Positions 23,255 through 36,700 of a stretch of DNA of 64,000 nucleotides are shown here, piece after piece. The stretch spans positions 4,278,001 to 4,342,000 of the forward strand of contig NC_026658.2 in the NCBI RefSeq assembly GCF_000004075.3. The letters are read 5' to 3'. The position numbers and the translations under genes were made by a program. This stretch comes from Cucumis sativus (taxonomy: Eukaryota > Streptophyta > Magnoliopsida > Cucurbitales > Cucurbitaceae). The notes under the pieces were generated by a model. That model searched no databases. It was not told the DNA's origin and worked only from the letters and a program-made list of their open reading frames with translations. The first letter of the stretch is position 1. Every line of letters starts with the position of its first letter.

Positions 23255-26200
23255 ATGGCTACTGCGCAGAAAGTTCGAGTAGTTCGTTGTCCTAGATGCC
23301 AGAATCTCTTGCCTGAACCTTCTGGACTTTCTGTTTATCAGTGTGGTGGATGTGGTATTGTTCTTAAAGGTATGATTCTCTCTTGTTTATTTGGCTGCTG
23401 AGAAATTAATTAATTCTATAAATAGAAGTAAAAGTCAAGAGATGAAATTTTTAGCCGTTTATGCTATTTGCCCAATTTATGTCATGTTGTCATTTAAACC
23501 ACATTGAAGTCCAAGCACTGAATTTATAATTTGACCTTTGTTTTGCCCTTTTGAGTGAGCAATTGAGCGAATTTAAATTTTTATCACAATTTTGATGGTG
23601 CAGCAAAGAGTAAAGTTCTCTTTAATGAGAAAAGGGATTTTGGGAGCAGTGAGAAATATGAGAATTTCTCAGAACAAGGAGGTAGCAGCTTAGGTGGTGT
23701 TTCTGACTCTGAGCGGGGCAGTCCAAGCATGGAGCCAACTGTAAATGAGAGAGTCATGAGGTCCAGAAGGACTGTCTTCAGCAACAGTCCGATTAGAACA
23801 AGTGATAGAGAGGATATAGATGACTATGAGAGAAAAATTGGGAAGGAAACTAAGGGAGTTTGGCCTATGCAGAGGCTTGGAGATAAAGAAATTGGTTCGG
23901 TTGAAGAAACGCACAGTCAATTTTCAGAACAACGTATCGAGAATTGGGTTCGACGGTATAATATTGAACAAGACATGAATATTTATGATTCTGATTCTCC
24001 AAGTAAAGCACCTTATCGTAATCCTACTGGAGCAGCAAGAACCCGAGCTACTTTTGAGCATCATAGAGTTGAAAGAGATGCATTCGCAGGGTATTCTGGA
24101 AACTCTATGGCTGGTGCTCATGGAAAAGGAGCTCCAAATTTCCGCTATCCTGGTGACAGACCTTCAAGTTCTAACTTGAATGTGTATTATGGCCATCCCG
24201 AGCCTAATCGGAACTATGAAGGTCCTATAGAAGGCTTTGACCCAAATCGAGCTGAACTCCTAAGGAGGTTGGATGAGTTGAAAGCCGAAATTATTAAGTC
24301 CTGTGATGTGGGAGATAGACCAAGAGTTGTTGCTGATAGAGCTCCAGTTGACCCATATTACAGTCGAGCTGGTTACAATGTCCCAATGCGATCTTCGACA
24401 AAGAACCCACAGCATAACCACGACCCTCAGTACTTCGGTCGGGGAAGTGGAACCTTTCCAGCAACAGGTCATCATCAAAGAAATGGTGAGGATTTCTTAC
24501 ATCCTCCGAGGCATGTTGTGAAAGATATGCCATTGTACGAGGATGAGTTTCAGGAGCAAATGATAAGGAAGACTAACCATCAGCCAGCCCATCAGTATCC
24601 TCCACGACAACACTATCCAGAAAGCGTCATGGATTTCAAACAAGATCCTCTTTCTCCATTGCATGACGAAGATGTTTTTTTTCACCATCCTGCCTGCTCT
24701 TGTTCACAATGCGGCAAAAGGAACAGGCAAGGGCCACCAAATTCCCCTGCAAGCAACGTAAGTAATCCGAAAGAGCCAATAAAATCTAGCACGTATCATA
24801 ATGAAACTCCTGTTTCAGTTGGACTCATGGCTTCCAATCTGCCGTGTGCTGGCCGTTTTCCATCTCAAGACACACTTCCACACTCTAGACAACCTAGCGA
24901 GCTTGATTCAGAGATTGATGGTTTTGGTCTTGTTCAACCAAGAACGGCTGCAGTTTTCCAGAGAAATGGAAAATCTCGAGATGCAATTGCTGGCGGTGCT
25001 CCATTCATTGTATGTTCTAGTTGCTTGGAGTTACTGAAATTGCCAAGAAAACTTTACAGGTTGGAGGTGGATTGGCAGAAACTACAGTGTGGTGCTTGTT
25101 CGGTTGTCATTATCGTAAAAGTAGAAAATAGAAAGCTTGTTATTAGCGTTCCAGCAGAAACCAAGCCTACTGAAGTTTCTCCTAATGATAGTTCCCCCAA
25201 AAGCGTTGTCAATGCTACCAGCTCCATAGAAAGTTCTGATAATTCTAGTCTTAAAGTGATCGATACCGACCACAACAAGCCCTCTGACGACCAGGATTCA
25301 AATTGCGCTAAACCACAGGAGGAGGTAACTTCATCTCCCATTTCTTCCAAGGAAAAAGAGTCCCCAACTATTAATTGTGATCCCAAAAATCTCTCTGACT
25401 CTGATGACCTGCCTTTGAAAGATACACCATCTGTAATAAGTTCCGTGGAGAATTCTGACAACCCTTCTCATGATAAACCTAGCGAACACAGAGAAGGAAC
25501 TGAAGATAAGCAGAAAGTTATGGTAGATGATGTCACCGAACCAAGTGAGTTAGACGTCTCGTTTGATGATTATGCAAACATTCATGTTTCTCATGATTCT
25601 GTGGAAATAAACAAAGAAGAAGAAGAAGAAGAAGGAGAAGAAGGAGAAGAAGGAGAAGAAGATCAAAGCAAGATCAAAAGCAATCAAGAATCTGAAACCT
25701 TCTTTGTGGGTCTCAGTAGAAACAACTTGAGAGATTTTTCAAGATCAAGTGAAATTACGGATAATGGAAGGCCTACTGTTTCGGTTAATGGCCAGCCTTT
25801 ACCAGCTCATATAGTTAAAAAGGCTGAAAAGCATGCTGGACCCATTCTTCCTGGAGATTATTGGTAAGTTTCTTTCTCAAACTAATTCTTGTATGCATTC
25901 CTCATCTTCATAAATTTGACCCCCAAAAAGATCAGTTGTTAAAATGATTTACGTTGAACAAATGTTCTCTTTTAAAATGCCAAAAGAGGATCTATGCATA
26001 CTCTTACAAATAGTGGGATGGGTGGTTAAATTGATTTACTTTGCTCTATTTTTTTTATTCTTTTAACTAGGCTCATGTTGCGGATAAATTTCCCTCTTTT
26101 ATACCTCTATGGTTATCAGAAAATAACAAGAAACGTATATGTTGTGATTTTTCTCTCCGTACTATGATTTCCACGTAGATCTTGTGTTCTTTCTTCGTCT

Positions 26201-26941
26201 TTATTTTTCAATTCATACAAATGAAGTCTTATATCAATAAAATTTCTGACATCACATTGTGCTTTCCTTCTTTAATTGTGGTTGCCAGGTATGATTACCA
26301 AGCTGGATTCTGGGGTGTAATGGGCCATCCATGTCTTGGAATTATTCCTGTGAGTTTCTGGTTGATTTCTAGTTTCTTTTCTATGGATTAATAGCTTGAA
26401 GTGTTCGATTACATTAATCAACTAACCTCTTCTCTGCTCGTGATTCAGCCATTTATCGACGAGTTCACCTATCCAATGTCAAGGAACTGTGCTGCTGGAA
26501 ACACTGGAATCTTTGTCAATGGGAGAGAGCTTCATAAAAGGGATTTGGAGTTGCTTTCTAGCAGAGGGTTGCCTACTACTACAAATAAATTGTATAGAAT
26601 CGACATTTCGGGAAGAGTTATAGATGAAGACTCTGGAAAAGTGTTGTATAACCTGGGAAAACTTGCCCCAACGTAAGTTCTACTGCTTATTAAAAGCTTC
26701 TATTTGTTTGCTTAAACTTTCATAAACTGAACTTAGAAGTTAGTTTGACGAGGTTGATCTCAGTTCCTTAACTTTTGAAAGAAAAAAAAGAAAAGAAAAA
26801 AGAAATGAGATCGAAAACGATATACCATATTTGTTTTGAGTAGCACCTAGAAAGACATTTGACCTTGAACATTCTTTTGACAACAGCATTGAGAAGGTAA
26901 AACATGGGTTTGGCATGAAAGTACCAAGAACACTCAAGTGA
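23255..26941 (+). CDS. EDR4 / DUF3133-like zinc-ribbon protein
   Basis: Five exons: 23255-23369, 23604-25863, 26289-26349, 26449-26672 and 26887-26941, all in frame, 904 aa. An N-terminal zinc motif (CPRC at 12-15, CGGC at 30-33, context VRCPRCQNLLPEPSG) matches the opening of Arabidopsis ENHANCED DISEASE RESISTANCE 4-type proteins. A long low-complexity middle follows. A second zinc ribbon (CSSC 509-512, CGAC 534-537, with LKLPRKL between) is the DUF3133/zinc-ribbon_12 signature. Next comes an acidic EEEEEEEGEEGEEGEED run from a GAA/GGA repeat. The C-terminus (PGDYWYDYQAGFWGVMG to VKHGFGMKVPR) resembles the conserved region of proteins named 'extra-large G-like'. No GTPase domain is present. 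EDR4 modulates powdery mildew resistance and endocytosis; that role is inferred here. Exons 3-5 are short and easily missed. Confidence 0.85.
25617..25664 (+). repeat. In-frame GAA/GGAGAA coding repeat
   Basis: A trinucleotide-type repeat inside exon 2 of the EDR4-like gene, encoding a glutamate/glycine tract just before the conserved C-terminal domain. Probably variable in length between cultivars without breaking frame. Confidence 0.85.
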
Positions 26942-28225
26942 TACACTCACACAAGGACTTAAGTTTTGGAAATCTTCCTTCAGATATGGATGCAGCTTCA
27001 ATTTCTTGTAAAATAACCCGATGCAACGAGACCCTTGTACATTAAATCAGTGGGGTTGATGGCTTACATGCACCTATACCTTTTGCTTTACGGAACTCAA
27101 GATTATTTGCTTTAGATTCTTTCTGAATTGTGAGATTGTTTGTTCATATATAAACTTGAAGTTTGTAAGAGGGTCGTATTTATCTGTATTTTTTAATTGG
27201 GGGGGTGGAGTTCAAATGTTAGCTAGCATTTCTCATCCATGTACAAGGAACAAGATTAATGTAGTTGTTAGAATAACTTGGAATATCTGTTATGTTCAAG
27301 AAATTTTTTAGTATTACAGGTGTGTCATACTCTATTTATTTGCATTACAAAATTATTTCACAAATATAAATGGACTCTACCTTATCGAGGACCACTTTAT
27401 AAAAGTGTATTGATGTGACAATAAATTAGAGGAAGCTTTTGTGTTGTAGGGAATTTTTCCGTTTATGAGATGTTAGATGTTTGGTATGTTTTTATTCTTT
27501 TTGGTTGTTGCTATTGACCTGTGTTTTCAACTACCTTCCTAGTAATAAACATCCAAGGAGCATTTGGGGGAGGAAAATAGTTAATAGTTATGAATGGAAG
27601 GATTGCGAAAAAATCATATTATTTTTTGTAAATATGTTTTTGCAAAAGACGATGTCCATTTTCAATCTTTTTTAATATTGGATTGTTACGTGCGAATAAA
27701 TTATACTTTTGTTTTTTAATTGATATTCTAAATGTAATACACAAATTGACTGCACGAGCAAAAATTATTTTTTAAAAAAGAAAATCATATTCCAGTCCTA
27801 ATAAACAAATTTCATACATTTAATTTACCAAATCGTTCTCATTTTTGTAATGCAAGAGTAAAAAAAACAATACAAGTTAGACGGTGCAATCAACATAAAT
27901 TACCTAATTAGCACGCTATGCTAAAATTTGCATAGATATCTTTTTAGGCCTATTATGAACGTTTTGTATGAGTAAAATTGAATATACTTTTATCTTCAAT
28001 CATTTTTATTTTCTTTTTAAGATTTTCAATTGTGTGTATTTTAACAATTAGACCAAGAAAAGAGATTACTTGTGATAATTGATTGTGAATTGAAAGGGGA
28101 AAAAAGAAAAAAAAAATAATATTTCTAATCCAACTTTCTAAACACAATTAATTTATTACCATTTACGTTTAAAAGAAATATACATTTCTTCTAAATCTAA
28201 AATATTTTTTTTAATAAAAAAAATT
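26942..28225. other. Intergenic region
   Basis: 3' UTR of the EDR4-like gene, then AT-rich spacer. No gene supported. Confidence 0.6.
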
Positions 28226-28444
28226 AAAAGGCTCCAACGGTCAAATGCATTTGAGACTCCGGATTTCAAACGAAGTCCTCAATCTCCTTTAACTCATTTG
28301 AATTTCGAAAACAAACAAATCCGACCGTTCATCTTCTTTCCCTCCTTTATAAAACCCTCTCTCTTCCCTTCATTTCTTTTCACATCACAACTTCAGAGTT
28401 CAAACCTCTCTTTCTTCTTTCTTTCATTTCTCATTTTCTCTCCA
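28226..28444 (+). promoter_or_regulatory. Promoter with MSA-type mitotic motifs
   Basis: TCCAACGGTC at 28233-28242 is an exact match to the MSA consensus YCYAACGGYY bound by three-repeat MYB factors at G2/M. A second AACGG core lies on the opposite strand at 28325-28329. A clear TATA box (TATAAAA) is at 28348-28354, about 90 bases before the ATG. Confidence 0.7.
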
Positions 28445-30703
28445 ATGGCCGATTCCACCACTCTTCAACCTCCCGTTACCGGTGCACCTGCCGGACCCAC
28501 AAAGAAACCAAGAAACAGCCGGAAGGCTTTGAAGGACAAAAACTCTTCACCGGAGGTACCACAATCTCAATCCATGGTTCCGAAAGTTACAGCACCATCG
28601 GAAGGAGAGATCCTCTCTCAGAATCAAACTTCTGCTAAGAAACCGAAATCCAAAGCCGCAGCAAAGAAGCAGCCGGCGAACCAATCCTTTGATAAAGATT
28701 TGCAGGAAATGCAGGATATGCTTCAGCAGTTGAAGCTCGATAAGGAGAAGACTGAGGAGCTGTTGAAAGAGAAAGATGAGATGCTTAAACAGAAGGATGA
28801 AGAGCTTAAAACGAGGGATAAAGAACAGGAAAAACTCCAGATCGAATTGAAGAAATTGCAGAAGTTAAAGGAGTTCAAACCTACTATGGTTCGTTTCTTA
28901 ATCTCGTGTCTTTTTCTTTATGGTTTTCACTACTTACTGAGTAGAAAGGAACATGAATTGTTGCAATTCTGTTTGATATAGATGGAAGATCTGTTTAGGG
29001 TTTTTCATTTCAGATTGATGAAATTCTTTTCATTCTTAATCAGAACTTTCCTATGATTCAAATTTTCAAAGACAAAGAACAAGATAAGAAAGAGAAAAAG
29101 AAATGCGCGGAAAAGAAGAGGCCGGCACCCCCTTACATCTTATGGTGCAAAGATCAGTGGAACGAGGTAGATTAAAAAACTGCTGATAGTTCTTGATTAC
29201 GATGAAGATTAATATTAAATTGTTAAATAACAACTTCTGAAATTCACATTTGTGGCTTTGTGTCCTCCGATGCAGATCAAGAAGGAGAATCCAGAGGCAG
29301 ATTTCAAGGAAACCTCAAACATTTTGGGGGCTAAATGGAAGACTATTTCAGCAGAGGAGAAGAAGCCATATGAGGAGAAGTACCAAGCTGAAAAAGAAAC
29401 CTATTTGCGAATCACTTCTAAAGAGAAGCGTGAGAGTGAGGCCATGAAGTTGTTAGAAGAAGAGCAGAAGCAGAAGACGGCTATGGAGCTGCTTGAGCAA
29501 TACCTTCAATTCAAAGAGGAAGCAGAGAAGGAGAACAAGAAAAAGAAGTAAGAACCATATTTGCTCTGTGTTAGCTTAAAAACACTTGGGAAATTTTCTA
29601 GTGCATTACTAATGTTCGATAAAATGCCCTTTAGGAAAGAGAAAGATCCATTGAAGCCAAAACAGCCCATGTCTGCATTCTTTCTCTTCTCAAATGAGAG
29701 GCGTGCATCTCTTGTTGCTGAAAACAAGAATGTTGTTGAGGTTGTTAGATTAACAGCTTTTCGAATTGGGATTTCTCTGTGTTTGTCAATGGTAGAATTA
29801 ATTTGCTTTTGTAGTCTAATTTTGTCCACTGTTTTCCTCATTCAGCTAGCAAAGATAGCAGGAGAGGAGTGGAAGAACATGACAGAGGAGCAGAAAGGTC
29901 CTTACGAAGAGGTGAGGATTCATTGAAGAAAACACTCCAAAAATGAAATATTATTCACCAAATTTTCATTCAAGATCAATATTCAATACTAACTCTTGAA
30001 CGTATGCAGATGGCAAAGAAGAACAAGGAAAAATACATGCAGGAAATGGAAATTTACGAGCAGAAAAAGGAGGAGGAAGCAGCAATTCTGAAGAAAGAAG
30101 AGGAAGAGCAAATGAAGGTTCAGAAACATGAGGCTTTACTATTGCTAAAAAAGAAAGAAAAAACCGAGACTATTATAAAGAAATCGAAGGAGGAGCGCCA
30201 GAAGAAGAAGAAGGAAGGGAAAAATCCTGTCGATCCTAACAAGCCTAAGAAGCCTGCATCCTCCTACATCTTGTTCAGGTTCAACAATAACAAAACACCC
30301 CTTCATTAACCAGAAGAAATGGAATTGGAGAATTTCATTTACTTAACTTGATTATTGTGTTATTTACAGTAAAGAAGCAAGGAAAAGTGTAATGGAGGAG
30401 AAGCCTGGAGTTAGCAACTCTACAGTGAATGCACTGATATCAGTGAAATGGAAGGTTTGATGGACTTTTGATTCAAATATTTCTTCTGAGAAAAATTTCA
30501 TTTCTGGGTTATGTTTCTGATAAATGATTGGTTCCGTTCTTGTGATTTGGTTTTGGGGTTAATAGGAACTAAGTGAAGAGGAGAGAAAAATATGGAATGA
30601 CAAAGCTGCAGAAGCCATGGAAGGTTACAAGAAGGAAGTTGAGGAGTACAACAAAAGTGTTGCTGAAATGAAAGGTGATGATGATGATCAAGAGAAGAGT
30701 TAG
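28445..30703 (+). CDS. 3xHMG-box chromatin protein (HMGB6/HMGB13 type)
   Basis: Eight exons: 28445-28888, 29044-29166, 29276-29547, 29635-29740, 29846-29911, 30010-30278, 30370-30454 and 30566-30703; 500 aa, frame kept throughout. A basic, proline/lysine-rich N-terminus is followed by a lysine/glutamate coiled coil. Then come three HMG boxes at about 173-238 (RPAPPYILWCKDQW), 284-352 (KPKQPMSAFFLFSNERR) and 409-485 (KPKKPASSYILFSKEAR), separated by charged linkers. An acidic DDDDQEKS tail ends the protein. This layout is specific to plant 3xHMG-box proteins, which in Arabidopsis bind mitotic and meiotic chromosomes. The MSA motifs upstream agree with mitotic expression. Donor sites are canonical GT, but that of exon 1 is weak (ATG/GTTCGT), which leaves slight doubt about its end. 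Confidence 0.9.
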
Positions 30704-33600
30704 TAGATTAGTTTTTCTTCGCTGTTCAAGTGTTGTTTGAACAGTCCTTAACAATGACTGCTTTTGATTAGTCGCTGCTAATCTTGGTTCTCTTTTCCCG
30801 AATGTATCGCTTAAATTCTAATGAGAAACCTCTGATTCTATAACCCAGTGGTCAATATATATATATTTGGAATACACTCAGAGGGATTAAATTTACTTCA
30901 AAACTTATCTCAATTAGCCTAATTTAATTCTTTTTTAAGCGAAGTGTTCGATCTTAGGACTGTTGGAGCATATTTTTACCATTTACACATTAACTTTACG
31001 AATAAAAAGAAAAGCACTAAATCATTATTTATTTCTCCTTTTTGGGATAAATTTGTTCGTTTATGTAAATGATTATTTCTTTCATTTGACCTTTTCTATC
31101 ATTATTATTAATATATAATTATACCAATGAAGTTGACAAAGGTTATCTTTAATATGTTGATTAAATATTACATGCTTAATTGGTCGTAGATTATAAAATT
31201 TTATTTTTGATATCATTTTATTTTCTGTTATTAAAACTAACTTATGTCACTTTTTATATTATAATATAATTTTAGTTAATTTTAATACATATAACTAACC
31301 CTCAAAATAGTTAAATCATAAGCTGTCATTCTTTCTTCTCCCATTCGATTTTTATTTTCCTCTTTTCGGTCTTTTTCTCTCTTTTTATTCCACAATTTTT
31401 AAAAAAAACTTTTTTAAAAATTCAATACCAAATAAAAAATAGTCAAATTTAAATGATATTTACCAAATAGTTATTGAAAAAATTGTTTAGATTTTGAAAG
31501 TTCAAATTTAAACTATAGTTTTTCAAAAAATTGTCAAAATTGTTCTATAATTGTTTTGTGTTTTTGAAAGATCCTATAATTTTCTTCGTATTGATTTGTT
31601 GAATACAAAAGTTTTAATTTCTAACAAATTATACACATTTTCTTTTAAATTCAAGCGTGGGTGAATTAATCATATTTACTAACCTATGTTTTGGTAAACA
31701 CTATTTGTTATTGAAATAATAAATACATGTTTAAAGAAAAAGAGAGAATAGTTTTCAAACTTGCGCTGGCTAGAAAAGTGTATACAAAAACTGAGAATTT
31801 TATTCTTAGAGAATAAAGTAAATTGTAGTTTATAGATTTTGAGTTGTTCCATTTTATTTTATATATTGTATTTGTCCAATTTAAGAATATTTTTCTTTAA
31901 CTAATATTAAATTTTGTTCATGTTTCTTTGATATGGTTTTGAACGTAGAAAATTAAACAAACTTATTTATAAATATAACAAAATTTTATTTGTTATTTGT
32001 ATAGTATATATATATATATATGCTAATTTTATTTAAAACATTATTTTGTTTATATTTTATCTATTTTTTTAAAAATAAATTGAAAGTGAATTATTTTTTA
32101 AAATAATAGTAAATTAATTACATGGATTAATTTATAATTTTATTGAAAATAAGAAACTAAAATTAGACAAATAAAACATTAATATATTTAGTTTTAGATT
32201 AATAAAAAAAACTAAAATGATTATTTAGTAAAACCTAAAATGGAATACAGACATGTGAGGCATCTCATTCTTTGAAAGTGAAAAGTTTTGGATCTCTGCC
32301 CTTTCATAATGTTTTTCTTAAATAACTTTTTTAAAAAATCCTAAATTTAAAATATATTTTCTTAAAGTGTTACAAAAATATTTTAATAGGAAATGCAGGA
32401 ATATGTTTAGTTGATTAAATATTCAAAAATCCAACTAAATATGGTTTTGTTTTAATCTCAATAACTCAAAAAGTATTCTCAATTCGATTCTAAAATATAT
32501 TTGAGTATATAATTAAAATACTTTCATAGTTAAAAAAAAAAAAACTCTATAAATTACCAAATTATGATTTAGATAAATTAATCATGATAGTGTTGTTCTT
32601 ATCTTCTAAAGTACTATTTTAGTATACAATAAAGATTTAGGGATTCGAATCACCTACTTCGATATTAATATGTATAAATTTTAATCAAACTATGTTATAT
32701 TTGACATATACCTATACCTACTTGTGTATATACTTATCTAAAACATATCTAAATATCTATATTTTAATAGAGATCCGATAGCTACTTAAAGCTAATAAAA
32801 TACTATACATCATTAGTTTCATGGTCACTACGTTGAGCTTATAAGCACACATTTCGTTTTTTTTGTCATGTGCACCCTTAATATGCAATTTTTTCTATTT
32901 TCAATATTTAACCACAAGCAAGCGTTTTCTAATTCTCAAAATTCAAAGATTTAAGAAACTCAAAATATCGTATCGTGCTTTGTAGCTTTATATCTACGAA
33001 TATCAAAGAAAGAAAGAATCGTTGTCGTTTACTAATATGAATTTATTTAAGGAGTAAAAAGTGACATAATGGGTAAAATATTTAACAAAATCAAACTTAG
33101 TAGATATTTGTTATTAGTTTTTTTTTTTTTTTTTGTGATGGGTAAATAGTTTAAATTTTGTTCTAAATGTTTTGTTTTAAACTAAGTATGAAATTAGGTA
33201 GATAATAAAATTTATCCAAATGAAAGTGACAACTAATATTTGTTTTAATTATTAGGAAACCGTTATGAAAATAGAAAAAGAAGATTGGTGAATTAAGGTT
33301 TGAGGGATTGAGTAAGTAATCAAACCTGACCAAAAACAAGTAATTTTTTTTCTTCAACTAATAAATAATCAACACAACTGTTTTGAAGAAAATATATATT
33401 AGAGTTGAAATAAGAGTTTTGTAGTTTAAAATAATTTTAATTGAAATTAAGTATATAAGGAATATAAAATAAAAGAGTGTTTTTTGGTTCTAAATATGAA
33501 TATATATCTAATTTGAATGGGTGCAGAAATAACATTGAATCATGAATTTTGAAATCTCTTTGGAAAAGATAAAACGTGTTAATAAATGACAAGCCAAAAA
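30704..33600. other. AT-rich intergenic region
   Basis: Nearly 2.9 kb with no gene I can support; long A/T runs and a TA repeat near 32010. Near 32641 there is GATTCGAATC, which resembles a tRNA T-arm, but no tRNA fold surrounds it. Confidence 0.65.
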
Positions 33601-33632
33601 AGAAAAAAAGGAAACGTAAAAAAATAATGTGA

Positions 33633-33655
33633 TTGACTTATTCCATCTTTAAATA
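33633..33655 (+). promoter_or_regulatory. Proposed core promoter of the GABA-transporter gene
   Basis: TTTAAATA at 33648-33655, about 90 bases before the ATG, fits a TATA box; a TTGACT W-box core is at 33633-33638. Confidence 0.4.
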
Positions 33656-33746
33656 CGAATGCCAACTCCGGCACTTTCATTTTCAGTTTCACCTCGCTTT
33701 CTCCACTCGCCCTGGATTCCCCCGCCTCTCGACGGTAACATTTGCG

Positions 33747-36700
33747 ATGGTGAATCAGCCTCCCATCACCCACGACCTATTCACCGACACCGAACGCCAA
33801 AACGACGCCGGAGCAGCATTCGTCCTCCAATCCAAAGGTAACTTCACCAAAAGGACAGATTAGTTTCACCATCGTCTCTGTTTTCAGACTTATTTCTTCG
33901 ATTCTCTGAAAAATCGTAAACAGACTAATTTTATCGTAAATCGATCGATTAAGTTTCTTTTGACTGACGATTAAACAGGGGAATGGTGGCATGCTGGATT
34001 CCATTTGACGACGGCGATTGTCGGACCGACGATTCTAACGCTGCCGTACGCGTTCAGAGGATTAGGTTGGGGATTAGGGTTTTTCTGCTTGACGATCATG
34101 GCGGTTGTGACTTTCTATTCGTATTTTCTCATGTCGAAGGTTTTAGATCACTGCGAAAAAGCCGGCCGCCGCCACATCCGATTCCGGGAACTCGCCGCCG
34201 ACGTGTTGGGTAACTTTTTTTTTCTTCTTTTTAATAATTGATTAATTCCTCCATTGCATTTTCTGGCCAAAGCATCATTTGTTTAATATAATTTTACTTA
34301 AAACCATATTAAGAAAATTAGGTTGAATTATGTGATGCGAAATTAACTGCTTTAAAAACGTAAAAGACTAAAAAAGTTGCAAACACATCAATATTTGTTT
34401 TCATATTTACTTGTGGAAAGTGGAAAGTAATGATGCTAAAGTGAAAGCTACACATATGTATATTATACAATAGCTTAGTCTACATGTTATATAATAATAA
34501 ACTTATGGCATATTGAGTTTAATTCTGTCCATATTTCCTTTTATATGTATATATATATAAATTAAATATCATTTTCATCCAAAGTTTATTTAAGAGAAAT
34601 TTTTAAAAATAGTAGATATGTTACGATGATAGAAGAATATTAAGGATAGAATTCAAAATTTTGTTATAACTTAGTAAATATTTTAATGTATTTTGTCATT
34701 TTATAAAGAAGATCTTTTAAATATATATGTCATGGTGTCACATTTACCACGAAATGTTAGTTTTTTATACAATGTTAGTTTTTTATAGATTTGTATTTAT
34801 TTATTTTGAGATTGATATGTTGGATTTTTGTTGGTGAATGTTGTCCCACTTATTTTTTTTCTAATATGTTCTCCATTTAAAAATAATGTATACAATAATA
34901 ATAAATCATCTTAATATTTTTCTCCTAATTTTTACTAATCACTCAATGTTTTTTCTAGAACAATTACATAGTAAATTTTATTTTTTAAGATTTATGTAGT
35001 CTGGATGAAGATATTAATTAAAAAAATTGTGATAGCCTTCTTCTCGCGTTTAGTGTAAAAAATAATTGTCAAATACCTGAAAACAAGTTCAGTTTGATAC
35101 TTTTTATTTTCAGTTTAACAACAAATAAAATTTCAAAATTTTTAGAGAATAAACATATGAACACTTTGAAAGTTGAAAAGGGTACCAACTAGGTTTTGTC
35201 GTAGTATCATAAATTGAGTTGAAATGGAAGAGTGTTTGAAAGACATGTTATTATTTGAACGTTGAATATCAAAGTTATATTTATATATTTGGAAAAGGGA
35301 TGAGGTTTGGTGGGTAAAAAGAGAGAGAGACATTAATCCACGCGGAAATGCATACTCCATATATAAGCTTTTTATGCATATAATACACCACATTTAATAC
35401 CATAATGATTGGGGTTGTAAGTGTTCCCACCCCTAAATAGTGGTTAGCTTTCTTGGTCGGAGTTGATTTTTTCTTTAATGAAATTGTCACCTAATCTCAA
35501 CTATGAAGTACTACAAATTGATCATTGGCTTTGGTTGAGTAGATCGATCAATTTAGTTTGGTTTGGACTTTTGAAAATTTTTAAAAATATTTTTAATTTG
35601 AATTTTTGTAATTCAAATTCACACCCACTAAACCCTTCTTATTCTTATGCATATACAAAATTCCAAATAAATATATTTTAGTATATGGTTCACAAACAAA
35701 TCTCACACATTTACATTTGTCTCTTTCTTGTAGGCAGCCCCCCTATAGACCTGATTTATTATATTTTTAACACCTAACCTCATACTATACCTACTGTTTA
35801 TAGTGTCTCAAGAGAGGGAAAAAAGGGCCTACTATTTAATAGCTCTATGTCTCCCTTTTCTCCAAACATGTACCTTTTAGAAATTATATATAACTTATTT
35901 TTCCTTCCTTTATAATACACTATTTTTCATTAGCTAGTTTTGAAATGTTTGATTTTTAATTTTGTCAATGTATTTTGATTTTTTATTCAATTATTAGGAG
36001 TGTGCTTTTATAATTAGAGATTTTCATTTAATTCGTGGAGACCCACTTTGAATGTGGATAGAAATCAAGAATGGGAAGGGAATGGGGAGAGATTTCTCCT
36101 TCTCTCGGCTAAATGGTGATATGTCAATGAACTAGGCCTCTGATTCTAACCACGTGACATTTCGATACCTTGCCTTGCTCCACTTTTGTGCCCTTTATGT
36201 TTATAAATGTTGGTAATATTTAAGTTGGTGATAATGTTGTAGTATTGAAATTTTAACATTTTAGAAATTAGGACTTCTAAATTATATTTTTCGCTTGGGA
36301 TAATTTTTTTTTATTAGAAAAGTTTTAATTTATTTTATTTAAATCAAATCTATATTGAAAATAATCCATTTAAACATATATAAAAAATCAATTTAGTTGA
36401 GATTAAATTAATAAAGAATGAAAATTTTTCTCCATGCAAGAATCCTCAATCCCTGTGAAACTAAACTAAAAATTTTGTGGAGATGGAAATTGAAATTGAT
36501 TAAAGAGAGATCTCTATACAAAATATAATACAGTCTCTCTACTTTATTTTTAAAATTTCAACAATACAAAAGTGAAGAGTAGAACCATCAAGTTTAATGT
36601 GCTTTGGTACATCTCTTTGCTTTACTGTATAGATTATATGCATATGTATGTATGTCAATATTAGTCTCATCAAATAAATAAATTGCATTACTTTAACTTA

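Noticed and set aside
25054-25461. 135-aa minus-strand frame inside the EDR4-like gene
   Set aside because: Antisense shadow of a serine-rich exon with no independent support.
29252-29551. Treating the 99-aa HMG frame as a separate gene
   Set aside because: Its first eight codons are intron; it is exon 3 of the 3xHMG-box gene and joins in frame on both sides.
32637-32665. GATTCGAATC, resembling a tRNA T-arm
   Set aside because: No acceptor stem, D-arm or anticodon arm can be formed around it on either strand; probably chance or a SINE crumb.
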